NCBI RefSeq assembly: GCF_022267315.1
Contig: NZ_JAIKLE010000002.1
Location: 186,001 to 250,000 of the forward strand
DNA length: 64,000 bases
Direction: 5' to 3'
From: Maribellus maritimus
GTDB lineage: Bacteria; Bacteroidota; Bacteroidia; Bacteroidales; Prolixibacteraceae
Made by a program: the position numbers and the translations under genes. The first letter of the stretch is position 1. Each line of letters begins with the position of its first letter. A model generated the notes under the pieces. That model worked only from the letters and a program-made list of their open reading frames with translations, did not search any database and was not told the DNA's origin. Shown in pieces: positions 52,404 to 61,021 of the stretch.

Positions 52404-55124
52404 ATGAAACGGAGTTTAATTTTATCAGCCATTTTTATTCTTTTATTTATCAGTTGCAACAAGTCAGTAACAACGGTAAAGGTTTTACAGGTTCCGGGCA
52501 AGGATGAGTATTGCGATATTGATAAAGATGGTGTAACGGTATTGCCAAGTGGGCGTTATGTTACCATGGCCGGCGATTTTATCCCGATTACCAATGATCC
52601 CTACGGAATGGCGGTTTCACCAGACGGAAAGAAAGCGGTTACACTTCACAATGGGGTTATTACAATAATTCATTTGAAAGATTTATCAGCCCAAAGAATT
52701 CCAGGCTATGATAAAAAAATACCTTCTCCATTGGAAAAAGGTTCGTTTCTGGGAGTGACATTTTCCCCCGATTCAAAACATGTTTATCTAAGTGGCGGCG
52801 ATAAAGGTGATGTGGTAATTTATGATATTGAAAAGTATAAAAAAGTTGGTGCCATTTCTTTGAATGGTAAAATAAACGGGGAAGATTATCAGGATAGTTT
52901 TACTTCGGATTTAATGCTGAATCCGGATAAAAATGAATTACTTGTTCTTGATCGTGGAAATTTCCGATTGGTTCGAATCGATTTAAATACAAAAAAAATA
53001 ACAGCTTCGGTTAAAGTTGGGCGGCAGCCTTTTGGTGTGGCAATTAGCCCAGATAAAAAACAGGCTTTTGTGGCCAATGTTGGAGTTTATTCTTATCCGT
53101 TGGTCGATGGAGTAACTCCCGAAACTTATGAAGCTTCGCGTATTTCTCATCATCCGTACGGTGAAAATACGCATGAATCAAGAGAAGGGACAATTGTGGA
53201 AGGAAAAGTGATTCCAGGCCTGGGCAGCCCCAATCATCCTGATGCCATGAGTGTATTTACCATCGACCTGGAAAAGAATGAAGTAATTAACAAATTCAAA
53301 ACGGGCTATTTAATCGGTGAAACGGTTGAGGATGCAGAGGTTGTTGGAGGAGCGAGCCCGAATTCAATTGCTGTTGGTAAACAGTATGCTTATGTAACCA
53401 ATGCCACAAATGATAATATTGCCATTATCGATCATACAACGCAGGAAATGGTTGGACGCATTCCAATCCGTGTGGATGAGCGAATCGATAAAATTAGAGG
53501 TCTTCTTCCTTTTGGAATTACGATGAGCAAAGACGAAAAAACGTTGTACGTGGCACTTCTCGGATTTAATGCCGTGGCTGTCATCGATATTCCCACACAA
53601 ACAACAAAAGGCTTAATTCCTTCCGGTTGGGGGCCAACACGGGTTGAGCTATCTGATGACGAGAAAGAATTGTACATTATTACTTGCCGTGGATGGGGAG
53701 CAGGGCCAAACGGAGGTGACGGTTTTGTGCCACCAATACAGGGAGCTTCAGTTAGTTCCATTCAGTTAGGGAGTTTTCAGAAGGTAAATGTTCCCGATGC
53801 GGAAGAACTGGCAAAATATACAAAACAATGTATTGATAATACCTTTATTGAAACTGCTGTGGAAGATGACGGGAAAAACCCACTTCCTGCATTGCCGGGA
53901 TTACGCCAAAGTCCGATTAAACATATCGTTTATATTACCAAGGAAAACCGGACTTACGATGAGGTTTTTGGTCAGTTAAAAGGAGGACGTGGCGATAGTA
54001 CGCTTGCACGTTACGGTGTTAATAATACTTACACATTACCGGATTCAATGCAGGCAAAGTTCCCCAATTTGAGAATTGCACCAAATCATATCAAAGCGGC
54101 CAGACAATTTTCATACTCCGATAATTATTATTGCGACAGTGATGCCTCGGTACATGGCCATCACTGGCTGGTAGGGGTAATTCCAAACGAATGGGTGGAG
54201 GCAAATGCGGCAACAAGCAAACGAGCGATGCCTTTCTCGAAAGCGGAAGGACGCCGGTTTCCAAAAACCATTGGAAGTGTAGACCCGGAAGATTATGCTG
54301 AAATTGGTGGAATCTGGGAAGCTATGGAACGAAAGGGAGTCGAGTTTTACAACTTTGGCCAGGCCAACGAAAGCGGTCATGAACGGGAAGATTGGTACGA
54401 TGTTAACACAGGTGCTGCTCATGGTGTAATGATTCCGATGCAAAAAGCATTGTTTTACCGGACCAGTCACGATTATCCGGGCTATAATATGAATATTCCT
54501 GATCAGTACCGGATGGATCAGTTTGAAAAGGAATTTACAAGACTTTGGATTGATAGCAACGACAAAATGCCGCCTTTGGTTACCGTAATGATTCCGAATG
54601 ATCATGGTACCGGTCCGGATCCGGAGCAGGGGTATCCTTACCGCCAGTCGTATATGGTAGATAACGATTTGGCTGTTGGACGCATCTTGCACTTTCTCTC
54701 AAGAACAGAATATTGGAAAGATATGCTGGTTATTATTACAGAAGATGATCCACAAGGTGGAGTTGATCATGTTGACGCACACCGTTCAGTTCTTATGATG
54801 GCCGGTCCATATGTGAAAAAGGGTTATGTATCACATACCCATGCTAATTTTGGCGCTATACTGAAAACCATATATAACATTCTGAATGTACCATATGTCA
54901 ATCATTTTGATTTGACTGCCTCGCTATTGCAGGATTTTTTTACGGACGAACCTGATTTTACACCATATACTTTGGAACGTCATGATGAACGGATGTACGA
55001 TGCCGAACTTTCGATGAAAAAATACCACAGGACCATTGACTGGCGAAAAATAGAACAGGGGCCGGATATGGATGACGTGGAAGATGCCCGCAGAGATTTT
55101 GATAAGAATAATGCTGAGCAATAA
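52404..55124 (+). CDS. Beta-propeller/phosphoesterase fusion lipoprotein
   Basis: This 906-residue protein has a lipobox ending at C18 (LFISC). Residues about 40-460 are a YVTN-type seven-bladed propeller (NDPYGMAVSPDGKKAVTLHNG, given in parts; FGVAISPDKKQAFVANVG; YVTNATNDNIAIID). Residues about 505-860 are a phosphoesterase of the alkaline phosphatase superfamily (VYITKENRTYDEVFGQLKGG; NDHGTGPDPEQGYP; EDDPQGGVDHVDAHRS with the Asp/His metal ligands; SHTHANFGAILKTIYNILN). Family members hydrolyse phosphomonoesters or phosphodiesters outside the cell. Here it may remove phosphate from a glycan or scavenge phosphate. It stands between two GH92 genes. Confidence 0.86.
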   Translation: MKRSLILSAIFILLFISCNKSVTTVKVLQVPGKDEYCDIDKDGVTVLPSGRYVTMAGDFIPITNDPYGMAVSPDGKKAVTLHNGVITIIHLKDLSAQRIPGYDKKIPSPLEKGSFLGVTFSPDSKHVYLSGGDKGDVVIYDIEKYKKVGAISLNGKINGEDYQDSFTSDLMLNPDKNELLVLDRGNFRLVRIDLNTKKITASVKVGRQPFGVAISPDKKQAFVANVGVYSYPLVDGVTPETYEASRISHHPYGENTHESREGTIVEGKVIPGLGSPNHPDAMSVFTIDLEKNEVINKFKTGYLIGETVEDAEVVGGASPNSIAVGKQYAYVTNATNDNIAIIDHTTQEMVGRIPIRVDERIDKIRGLLPFGITMSKDEKTLYVALLGFNAVAVIDIPTQTTKGLIPSGWGPTRVELSDDEKELYIITCRGWGAGPNGGDGFVPPIQGASVSSIQLGSFQKVNVPDAEELAKYTKQCIDNTFIETAVEDDGKNPLPALPGLRQSPIKHIVYITKENRTYDEVFGQLKGGRGDSTLARYGVNNTYTLPDSMQAKFPNLRIAPNHIKAARQFSYSDNYYCDSDASVHGHHWLVGVIPNEWVEANAATSKRAMPFSKAEGRRFPKTIGSVDPEDYAEIGGIWEAMERKGVEFYNFGQANESGHEREDWYDVNTGAAHGVMIPMQKALFYRTSHDYPGYNMNIPDQYRMDQFEKEFTRLWIDSNDKMPPLVTVMIPNDHGTGPDPEQGYPYRQSYMVDNDLAVGRILHFLSRTEYWKDMLVIITEDDPQGGVDHVDAHRSVLMMAGPYVKKGYVSHTHANFGAILKTIYNILNVPYVNHFDLTASLLQDFFTDEPDFTPYTLERHDERMYDAELSMKKYHRTIDWRKIEQGPDMDDVEDARRDFDKNNAEQ

Positions 55125-55163
55125 GCAAAGCAAATGATATCATCTGGCCTGTAATGAAATATC

Positions 55164-55826
55164 ATGAACATCGAAAAAAAATATAAAGCATATCTTTTTG
55201 ACATGGACGGTACACTCGTCAATTCCGAAAGGTTTAAGGGATTGGCACTTTCAGAAACTTGCAAATTTTTTGGAGGGCTTGCCGGTGTTGATGTTTACAA
55301 AGCTGTAATGGGTGAAAGCTGGGAGAAGGTAAGGAATCATTTTTTTGAAGAAGCCAATATAAATCCTGATATTGAAAACTTTGACTTGGAATTCAAACGT
55401 ATCTACCAGGAATTGCTTACGAAAAAACTTAAACCTAATTCAAATGTCGTTGAGTTGCTTAATGAGCTTAAAAAGCAGGGAAAAAAATTAGGCCTTGTAA
55501 GTTCGGCTTTTAGCTGGATGGTTGAACAGGTTCTAAAACAGGTAAAACTCATCGGTTTTTTCGACGTAGTAATCAGCAAAGAGCAGGTAACAAAGCATAA
55601 ACCAGATCCGCAGGCATATATGATTGCAATTGATAAATTAGGATTGCCGGGACCGGATGTTTTGGTATTCGAAGATTCGTTTGCCGGTCTTACTGCCGCA
55701 CATAAAGCAAACTGTGATGTTGTGGCCTTCAGACACGGATTTAATTTAAATCATGATTTTAGCCTTGCCATACAGGTAATATCTGATTATAACGAACTTA
55801 AATTATCCAGTCATCAGGTAAGCTAA
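55164..55826 (+). CDS. HAD-superfamily sugar-phosphate phosphatase/phosphoglucomutase-like
   Basis: This 220-residue cytoplasmic protein is of HAD subfamily IA. Motif I is FDMDGTLVNSE with D13 and D15, motif II VSSA, motif III KHKPDP, and motif IV VFEDSFAGLTAA. The four-helix cap lies between motif I and II. Members are 2-deoxyglucose-6-phosphatase, beta-phosphoglucomutase or sugar-phosphate phosphatases; the mutase-specific Arg/Lys pattern cannot be confirmed by eye. The gene begins 39 bases after the phosphoesterase, hinting at a phospho-sugar step for the mannose/glucose released. Confidence 0.85.
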   Translation: MNIEKKYKAYLFDMDGTLVNSERFKGLALSETCKFFGGLAGVDVYKAVMGESWEKVRNHFFEEANINPDIENFDLEFKRIYQELLTKKLKPNSNVVELLNELKKQGKKLGLVSSAFSWMVEQVLKQVKLIGFFDVVISKEQVTKHKPDPQAYMIAIDKLGLPGPDVLVFEDSFAGLTAAHKANCDVVAFRHGFNLNHDFSLAIQVISDYNELKLSSHQVS

Positions 55827-55851
55827 AACCGTAATTTAATTAACTGGTTTG

Positions 55852-55932
55852 ATGAGAAAAAAAATTATGATATTGCTGATTACTTTGGTCTTAACGGCTC
55901 ATTGCGTTGAGTTAGGCCAGTATTTAAGTTAA
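55852..55932 (+). other. 26-codon ORF encoding only a signal-peptide-like leader
   Basis: An ATG at 55852 opens MRKKIMILLITLVLTAHCVE and stops six codons later at 55930-55932. The Lys/Arg start, hydrophobic core and Ala-His-Cys look like a lipoprotein leader with no mature protein after it. It may be the surviving 5' end of a deleted secreted-protein gene, or an upstream ORF of the amidohydrolase message, which begins 45 bases later. Confidence 0.3.
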
Positions 55933-55976
55933 GCAAAAGAACTAAAAAAGATTGTCAATTAAAAGCAAAATAAATT

Positions 55977-57323
55977 ATGAAAAAAACGATATTTTTTGTA
56001 TTCGTTTTTCCTCTTTTTTGCAGTTTGCAAGCCCAGGTACAGGTGAAACCTTTTCCTGAAGAGGGTTTTGAAATGCGAATCAGAAACTATATCAATAATA
56101 TGCACATTGTAGATACACACGAGCACCTTGTTTCTCCGAACGGTATTAAAAAAAGCAGCATGCTTGATTTTACATTGTTGTTACACCATTATGCCGACGA
56201 TGATATTAAATCGGCCGGAATGGCGAAGGCTGATTTTGAAGAACTGCTTTCTGGTTCGTTAACGGTAATGGAAAAGTGGCAAGCTGTAAAGCCGTTTTGG
56301 GAGGCTTCCTTTAATACAGCCTATAATCGCGCTGTAGAGCTTACAATTGACCAGTTATTTGGTATAAAAACACTTAATGAGAGTACCGTTGAGGAGCTTT
56401 CCGCTAGAATCAGGGAAGCATACAATACCGATTGGTTTTATACGGTTCTGAAGCAAAAAAGTAAAATTGATTATGTAGTAGTTGACAGCAATAATCACAG
56501 CTTTGGGGATACGGGAATGATCAGTTATGTAAAGCGATTTGATTATATAAACATCGATTCGGAAATAAAAATCAGAAACATTGAGAACCGTTTGAAAACG
56601 AAAATTAATTCATTGGATGAAATGGAAGCGTCGCTGAAAAAGGAGTTTCAGGCAGCTGTGAATGAAGGGAATGTTGCTGTAAAAATAGGTGTGGCTTATA
56701 GCAGGACCTTATTTTTTGAAGAGGTTGAAAAAGAAACGGCTGAAGCAGTATTTCAAAATTTGAGGAATTCGGAAGAAACCGATGTATATTCCTTTGAAGA
56801 AGTAAAACCGCTGCAGGATTACATGACCTACCGTCTGATAGAGCTTGCAGGCGAAGCAGGGCTTCCCATTCAAATTCATACAGGGCTGCAGGCTGGTGAC
56901 GGAAACCTGATCGAAAATTCAAACCCAACTCACCTTGCCAATTTGTTCTTGAAATATCGTGATGTTAATTTTATTCTTTTTCACGGGGGATATCCCTTTG
57001 GAAGCGAACTGGCAACACTGGCGAAAAATTTTAGAAATGTAGCCATCGACATGTGTTGGCTTTACATTATCTCACCATCTTATGCCGAACGATACTTGCA
57101 TGAATGGCTCGAAACAATTCCTGCAAATAAAATTATGGCTTTTGGCGGCGATTTTCATAACGTGGAAGGAGTGTACGGACATCAGCTGTTTGCCCGGCAA
57201 GTCGTTGCAAATGTTTTGACAGAGAAGGTAAGGGATGGCTATTTTACCGAAACAGAGGCTCTGAGAATTGCACAAATGATACTTTATGACAACGCTGTTT
57301 CAATTTTGAAGCTAAGTAATTAA
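55977..57323 (+). CDS. Secreted amidohydrolase-superfamily (TIM-barrel metal) hydrolase
   Basis: This 448-residue protein has a signal peptide (1-19, ending SLQAQ). Amidohydrolase-2 features are the first-strand H-x-H (MHIVDTHEHLVSP), the Lys-containing VAVKIGVAYSR, IQIHTGLQAGDGN, FILFHGGYPFGSEL and the final Asp in FGGDFHNVEGVYGHQ. The family includes decarboxylases, lactonases and uronate isomerase-like enzymes. The signal peptide suggests it works in the periplasm on a sugar acid, lactone or ester-type group. It lies between the HAD phosphatase and the last GH92. The precise substrate is unknown. Confidence 0.85.
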   Translation: MKKTIFFVFVFPLFCSLQAQVQVKPFPEEGFEMRIRNYINNMHIVDTHEHLVSPNGIKKSSMLDFTLLLHHYADDDIKSAGMAKADFEELLSGSLTVMEKWQAVKPFWEASFNTAYNRAVELTIDQLFGIKTLNESTVEELSARIREAYNTDWFYTVLKQKSKIDYVVVDSNNHSFGDTGMISYVKRFDYINIDSEIKIRNIENRLKTKINSLDEMEASLKKEFQAAVNEGNVAVKIGVAYSRTLFFEEVEKETAEAVFQNLRNSEETDVYSFEEVKPLQDYMTYRLIELAGEAGLPIQIHTGLQAGDGNLIENSNPTHLANLFLKYRDVNFILFHGGYPFGSELATLAKNFRNVAIDMCWLYIISPSYAERYLHEWLETIPANKIMAFGGDFHNVEGVYGHQLFARQVVANVLTEKVRDGYFTETEALRIAQMILYDNAVSILKLSN

Positions 57324-57377
57324 GATAATATCCCGTGATGGTTCAGTAAAATTATAAATTAAAATAAACCAAGATAG

Positions 57378-60287
57378 ATGAAGCTAACCAGATTATTAAT
57401 TCTTTTGTTGATTATCCTCTTTACAGCCTGTAAAGAGAAAAAGAGCGATATTGATTATACTAAATTAGTTGATCCGATGATTGGCACAGGCGGACACGGG
57501 CATACATTTCCCGGGGCAACGGTGCCGTTCGGAATGGTTCAAATTAGTCCTGATACCCGTTGGGAAGATTGGGACGGATCCTCTGGGTATCATTATTCCG
57601 ATAATACCATTATGGGATTCAGCCAGACACACCTGAGCGGAACAGGAGCCCCGGAATATTGCGATGTGCTTTTTATGCCAACGGTTGGTAAGCTGCAAAT
57701 ACTTCCCGGAGACGAAAATGATTCAAAAACGGGATATCGTTCTGCTTTTAGTCATAAGAACGAAAAAGCTTCCCCCGGTTATTACAGTGTTTTGCTCGAT
57801 GATTACAACATAAATGCTGAAATGACTGCGACAACGCGATCAAGTATGCAGCGTTACACCTTTCCGCAATCAAACAGCGCAAACATTATCATCGATTTAA
57901 AAAACCGCGACCATGTGCTCACATCCAATATCGAAATCATCAGCGACACCGAAATTCAGGGTTTACGTAAATCCCGCCGTTGGGCAACCGAGCAGTTCGT
58001 TTATTTTTATGCAAAATTTTCAAAGCCGTTTCGTACGTATGGTATTGCATTAAATGATACTGTTGTTGAAGGAATTAAAAAAGCTGATGGTCAGAATATC
58101 AGAGCTTTTGTACAATTCGATACAAAAGAAAACGAACAAATTCTGGTAAAAGTCGGAATATCGGCGGTGGACATTGAAGGTGCCAAAAAGAATTTGGAAG
58201 CTGAAAGCCCGGGCTGGAATTTTGAAAAAGTAGTTAACAAGGCAAAAGAGGAATGGAACACTTTTTTATCGAAGATTGAAGTTGAAGGCGGAACGGAAAA
58301 ACAACGCAGGATTTTTTATACTGGTTTGTATCATACGGCCATTGCCCCCAATATTTTTATGGATGTTGACCGCAGATATCGTGGTGTGGATCATCAAATT
58401 CACAAAGCCGATGGGTTTGATAATTATACCGTTTTTTCGTTGTGGGATACATTTCGTGCCAATATGCCATTATACACGATTATTGATCCTGCACGCTACA
58501 ATGAATGGATAAAAACATTTCTCGAAATGTATCGTATTGGTGGCAGGCTGCCTCAATGGGAGTTGGCCGGAAATTATACAGGTGTGATGATTGGTTATCA
58601 TACACACTCTGTTATTTTGGATGGTTACCAAAAGGGAATCCGCGATTTCGATGCTGAACTGGCTTTTGAAGCTATGAAAAAGCGAGTGGAAAGCATTTCT
58701 TACTTTAATGATTTGGGATTTATTCCGGCAGACAAAGTAGGAGGTTCTGTTTCCATGACAATGGAGTATGCATACAACGAGTGGGCCGTGGCGCATATGG
58801 CAAAATCGCTGAATAGCGAGGACGATTTTCAGGATTACATTTACCGATCTCAGTTTTATAAAAATCTCTTTGATTCTTCAACGGGTTTTATGCGACCTAA
58901 AAATTCAGAAGGATCATGGATAACGCCTTTTGATCCGGCAGAAGGAAGCGAGCATTTTGTTGAAGGAAATTCCTATCAGTACAGCCTTTTTGCCCCTCAG
59001 GATATTAACGGCTTAATTGATTTGATTGGCGGCGATAAAAAGTTTATTGCCTGGATGGACACACTTTTTACCAAAGAATCTATCCACGACGAAGGTGCCA
59101 TTGATGCAACCGGTCTGATTGGCCAGTATGCCCATGGAAACGAACCAAGTCACCACATGGCATATTTGTATAATTACGCCGGTGCTCCCTGGAAAACACA
59201 ATCGATGGTTCGGCGGATTCTGGATACCATGTACGATGACAAACCCAACGGATTGAGCGGAAATGAGGACTGCGGGCAGATGTCGGCATGGTATATTTTA
59301 AGTGCCATGGGATTTTACCAGGTTTGCCCGGGAACACCAGATTATGTGATAGGAAGTCCTGTTTTTGATAAAGTAACCATTCACCTTGAAAACGGGAAAG
59401 ACTTTACAATACTGGCAAAAAATATTTCTGTCGAAAACAAGTACATTCAAGCTGTATCACTGGATGGAGATCCTTACACAAAATCCTGGTTTACGCACAA
59501 CGATATTTTAAACGGCACTGTATTGTCTTTTGAAATGGGAGCAACACCAAACAAAAACTGGGGAGTAGCCAAAGAAGATCGTCCGGAAAGTGAAAAATAT
59601 GAACAGGCTGCAATTCTTCCATATGCTGTCACCGACGATACGTATTTTCTTGACAAAGCAACAGTAACCTTAAAATGCGACGATAAAGCAGTTAATATTT
59701 ATTACACAACCGATGGAAGCCGGCCAACCAATAAATCGAATCTTTATAGCTCGCCAGTTGAGGTGTATGAAACAACCAATCTAAGGTTTGCAAGCTATAA
59801 AGACGGCATATTACCAAGTGCTCCGGTATCGGTAAAACCGAATAAACTGGAGTTCGAAGATTTTACAAATTATGAAAGTAAGGGCTCTTTTAAGAAGGGA
59901 CTTAATTACAAGTATTATCATGCCCATGTAATGGAAGAAAATGATCTGGATAATTTAACGCCTGTTGAAACGGGTATCATCCCTAATTTTACTATTGAAC
60001 AGCGTAAGCAGGAGGATTATTTTGGGTATATTTATTCAGGATATCTCGACGTTCCGAGAGACGGAATTTATACCTTTTCCATAAAAGTAAATGATAAATG
60101 CACGTTGTACCTGGACGGAAAAGAGTTCTTACACGGTGGATTTAAAACCATCGCTTTGCGAAAGGGGAAATATAAAATCGACGAGAAGTATTTTCAATTG
60201 GGAGCTAAAAAATTCAATATTGTAAGCTGGCAGGGACCCGGTTTTGAACAAGAGGAAATACCGGCAGATGCCCTGTTTCATTTGTAG
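57378..60287 (+). CDS. GH92 alpha-mannosidase lipoprotein with CHB_HEX_C-like and PA14-like domains
   Basis: This 969-residue protein has a lipobox ending at C18 (LFTAC) followed by KEKKSD, a basic/acidic leader suited to surface display. The N-domain KLVDPMIGTGGHGHTFPGA and the catalytic D631 (GNEDCGQMSAWYILSAMG) with the upstream Glu in VEGNSYQYSLF match family residues. The C-terminus has the chitobiase-C-like segment (TTDGSRPTNKSNLY, about 765-820). A PA14-like sandwich follows (GYIYSGYLDVPRDGIYTFSI, about 835-965). Its near-identical layout with the 49305 gene points to duplication within the locus; small changes in the binding pocket may separate linkage specificity. Confidence 0.94.
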   Translation: MKLTRLLILLLIILFTACKEKKSDIDYTKLVDPMIGTGGHGHTFPGATVPFGMVQISPDTRWEDWDGSSGYHYSDNTIMGFSQTHLSGTGAPEYCDVLFMPTVGKLQILPGDENDSKTGYRSAFSHKNEKASPGYYSVLLDDYNINAEMTATTRSSMQRYTFPQSNSANIIIDLKNRDHVLTSNIEIISDTEIQGLRKSRRWATEQFVYFYAKFSKPFRTYGIALNDTVVEGIKKADGQNIRAFVQFDTKENEQILVKVGISAVDIEGAKKNLEAESPGWNFEKVVNKAKEEWNTFLSKIEVEGGTEKQRRIFYTGLYHTAIAPNIFMDVDRRYRGVDHQIHKADGFDNYTVFSLWDTFRANMPLYTIIDPARYNEWIKTFLEMYRIGGRLPQWELAGNYTGVMIGYHTHSVILDGYQKGIRDFDAELAFEAMKKRVESISYFNDLGFIPADKVGGSVSMTMEYAYNEWAVAHMAKSLNSEDDFQDYIYRSQFYKNLFDSSTGFMRPKNSEGSWITPFDPAEGSEHFVEGNSYQYSLFAPQDINGLIDLIGGDKKFIAWMDTLFTKESIHDEGAIDATGLIGQYAHGNEPSHHMAYLYNYAGAPWKTQSMVRRILDTMYDDKPNGLSGNEDCGQMSAWYILSAMGFYQVCPGTPDYVIGSPVFDKVTIHLENGKDFTILAKNISVENKYIQAVSLDGDPYTKSWFTHNDILNGTVLSFEMGATPNKNWGVAKEDRPESEKYEQAAILPYAVTDDTYFLDKATVTLKCDDKAVNIYYTTDGSRPTNKSNLYSSPVEVYETTNLRFASYKDGILPSAPVSVKPNKLEFEDFTNYESKGSFKKGLNYKYYHAHVMEENDLDNLTPVETGIIPNFTIEQRKQEDYFGYIYSGYLDVPRDGIYTFSIKVNDKCTLYLDGKEFLHGGFKTIALRKGKYKIDEKYFQLGAKKFNIVSWQGPGFEQEEIPADALFHL

Positions 60288-60330
60288 AGGTAAAACTTTT
60301 TAAATCAAATAATTACTAATTTCAATACTT

Positions 60331-60936
60331 ATGAAACGAACATTGTTTTTTCTTACCGTAATTGTAGTTTCCATATTACTTGGAAGCTGTAACACTGAAC
60401 CCAAATGGCAATCGTTGTTTAACGGGAAAGACCTTACAGGTTGGACTGTTCACGGAAAAGCAACCTGGACGGCACAAGACGGCATCCTAAAAGGTGAAAA
60501 TGAATTTGGGCATATCTATGCCGATCCGGTACTTACTGATTTCGAGGTAAAAGGAAAGTTCAAAATATACAGTACTGGCAGAGACGCCAATAGCGGATTT
60601 TACTTTCGTGCCAATCCCCCGGCTGACAATCCGGATGGATTTCCACGTGGTTATGAAGCACAAATCTGTAATACGCAGGATGCTTTTACTGGTTGGCTAT
60701 GGAAACCAGGTACACCCACAGGAAAGGCAACTGAAAATCTTACCAAAGATGGTGAATGGTTTGACTATCGGATTAAAGCAGTTGGAAATCATATTGAATT
60801 CTGGATTAACGACCAGCCGGTAATGACGTATGACGATGATGAATACAAACAGGGCCATTTTGCTATTCAGATGCATAATCCCGGAATGGTGATCGAAGCA
60901 AAAGATTTGTATTACAGAGATTTGAGCAAGAATTAA
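60331..60936 (+). CDS. DUF1080 (3-keto-disaccharide hydrolase-like) lipoprotein
   Basis: This 201-residue protein has a lipobox ending at C20 (LLGSC). It shows the DUF1080 hallmarks WQSLFNGKDLTGWTVHGKA, DANSGFYFRANPP, GYEAQICN, WFDYRIKAVGNHIEFWINDQ and HFAIQMHNPG. The fold is a concanavalin-like jellyroll; several family members hydrolyse 3-keto-glycosides. No oxidoreductase that would make a 3-keto sugar is seen in the window, so the partner, if needed, is elsewhere. The gene is cotranscribed after the last GH92 (43-base gap). Confidence 0.88.
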   Translation: MKRTLFFLTVIVVSILLGSCNTEPKWQSLFNGKDLTGWTVHGKATWTAQDGILKGENEFGHIYADPVLTDFEVKGKFKIYSTGRDANSGFYFRANPPADNPDGFPRGYEAQICNTQDAFTGWLWKPGTPTGKATENLTKDGEWFDYRIKAVGNHIEFWINDQPVMTYDDDEYKQGHFAIQMHNPGMVIEAKDLYYRDLSKN

Positions 60937-61021
60937 TTTGTCAATTCGGAGAAATAAGTGATATCATTCGTTTTTTGGCGGATGACACCCTAACATTTAT
61001 TTTTCCTCTAAAATATCGGAA

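Noticed and set aside
54111-54692. 193-codon minus-strand open frame
   Set aside because: Antisense to the phosphoesterase catalytic domain; His/Ile-rich shadow.
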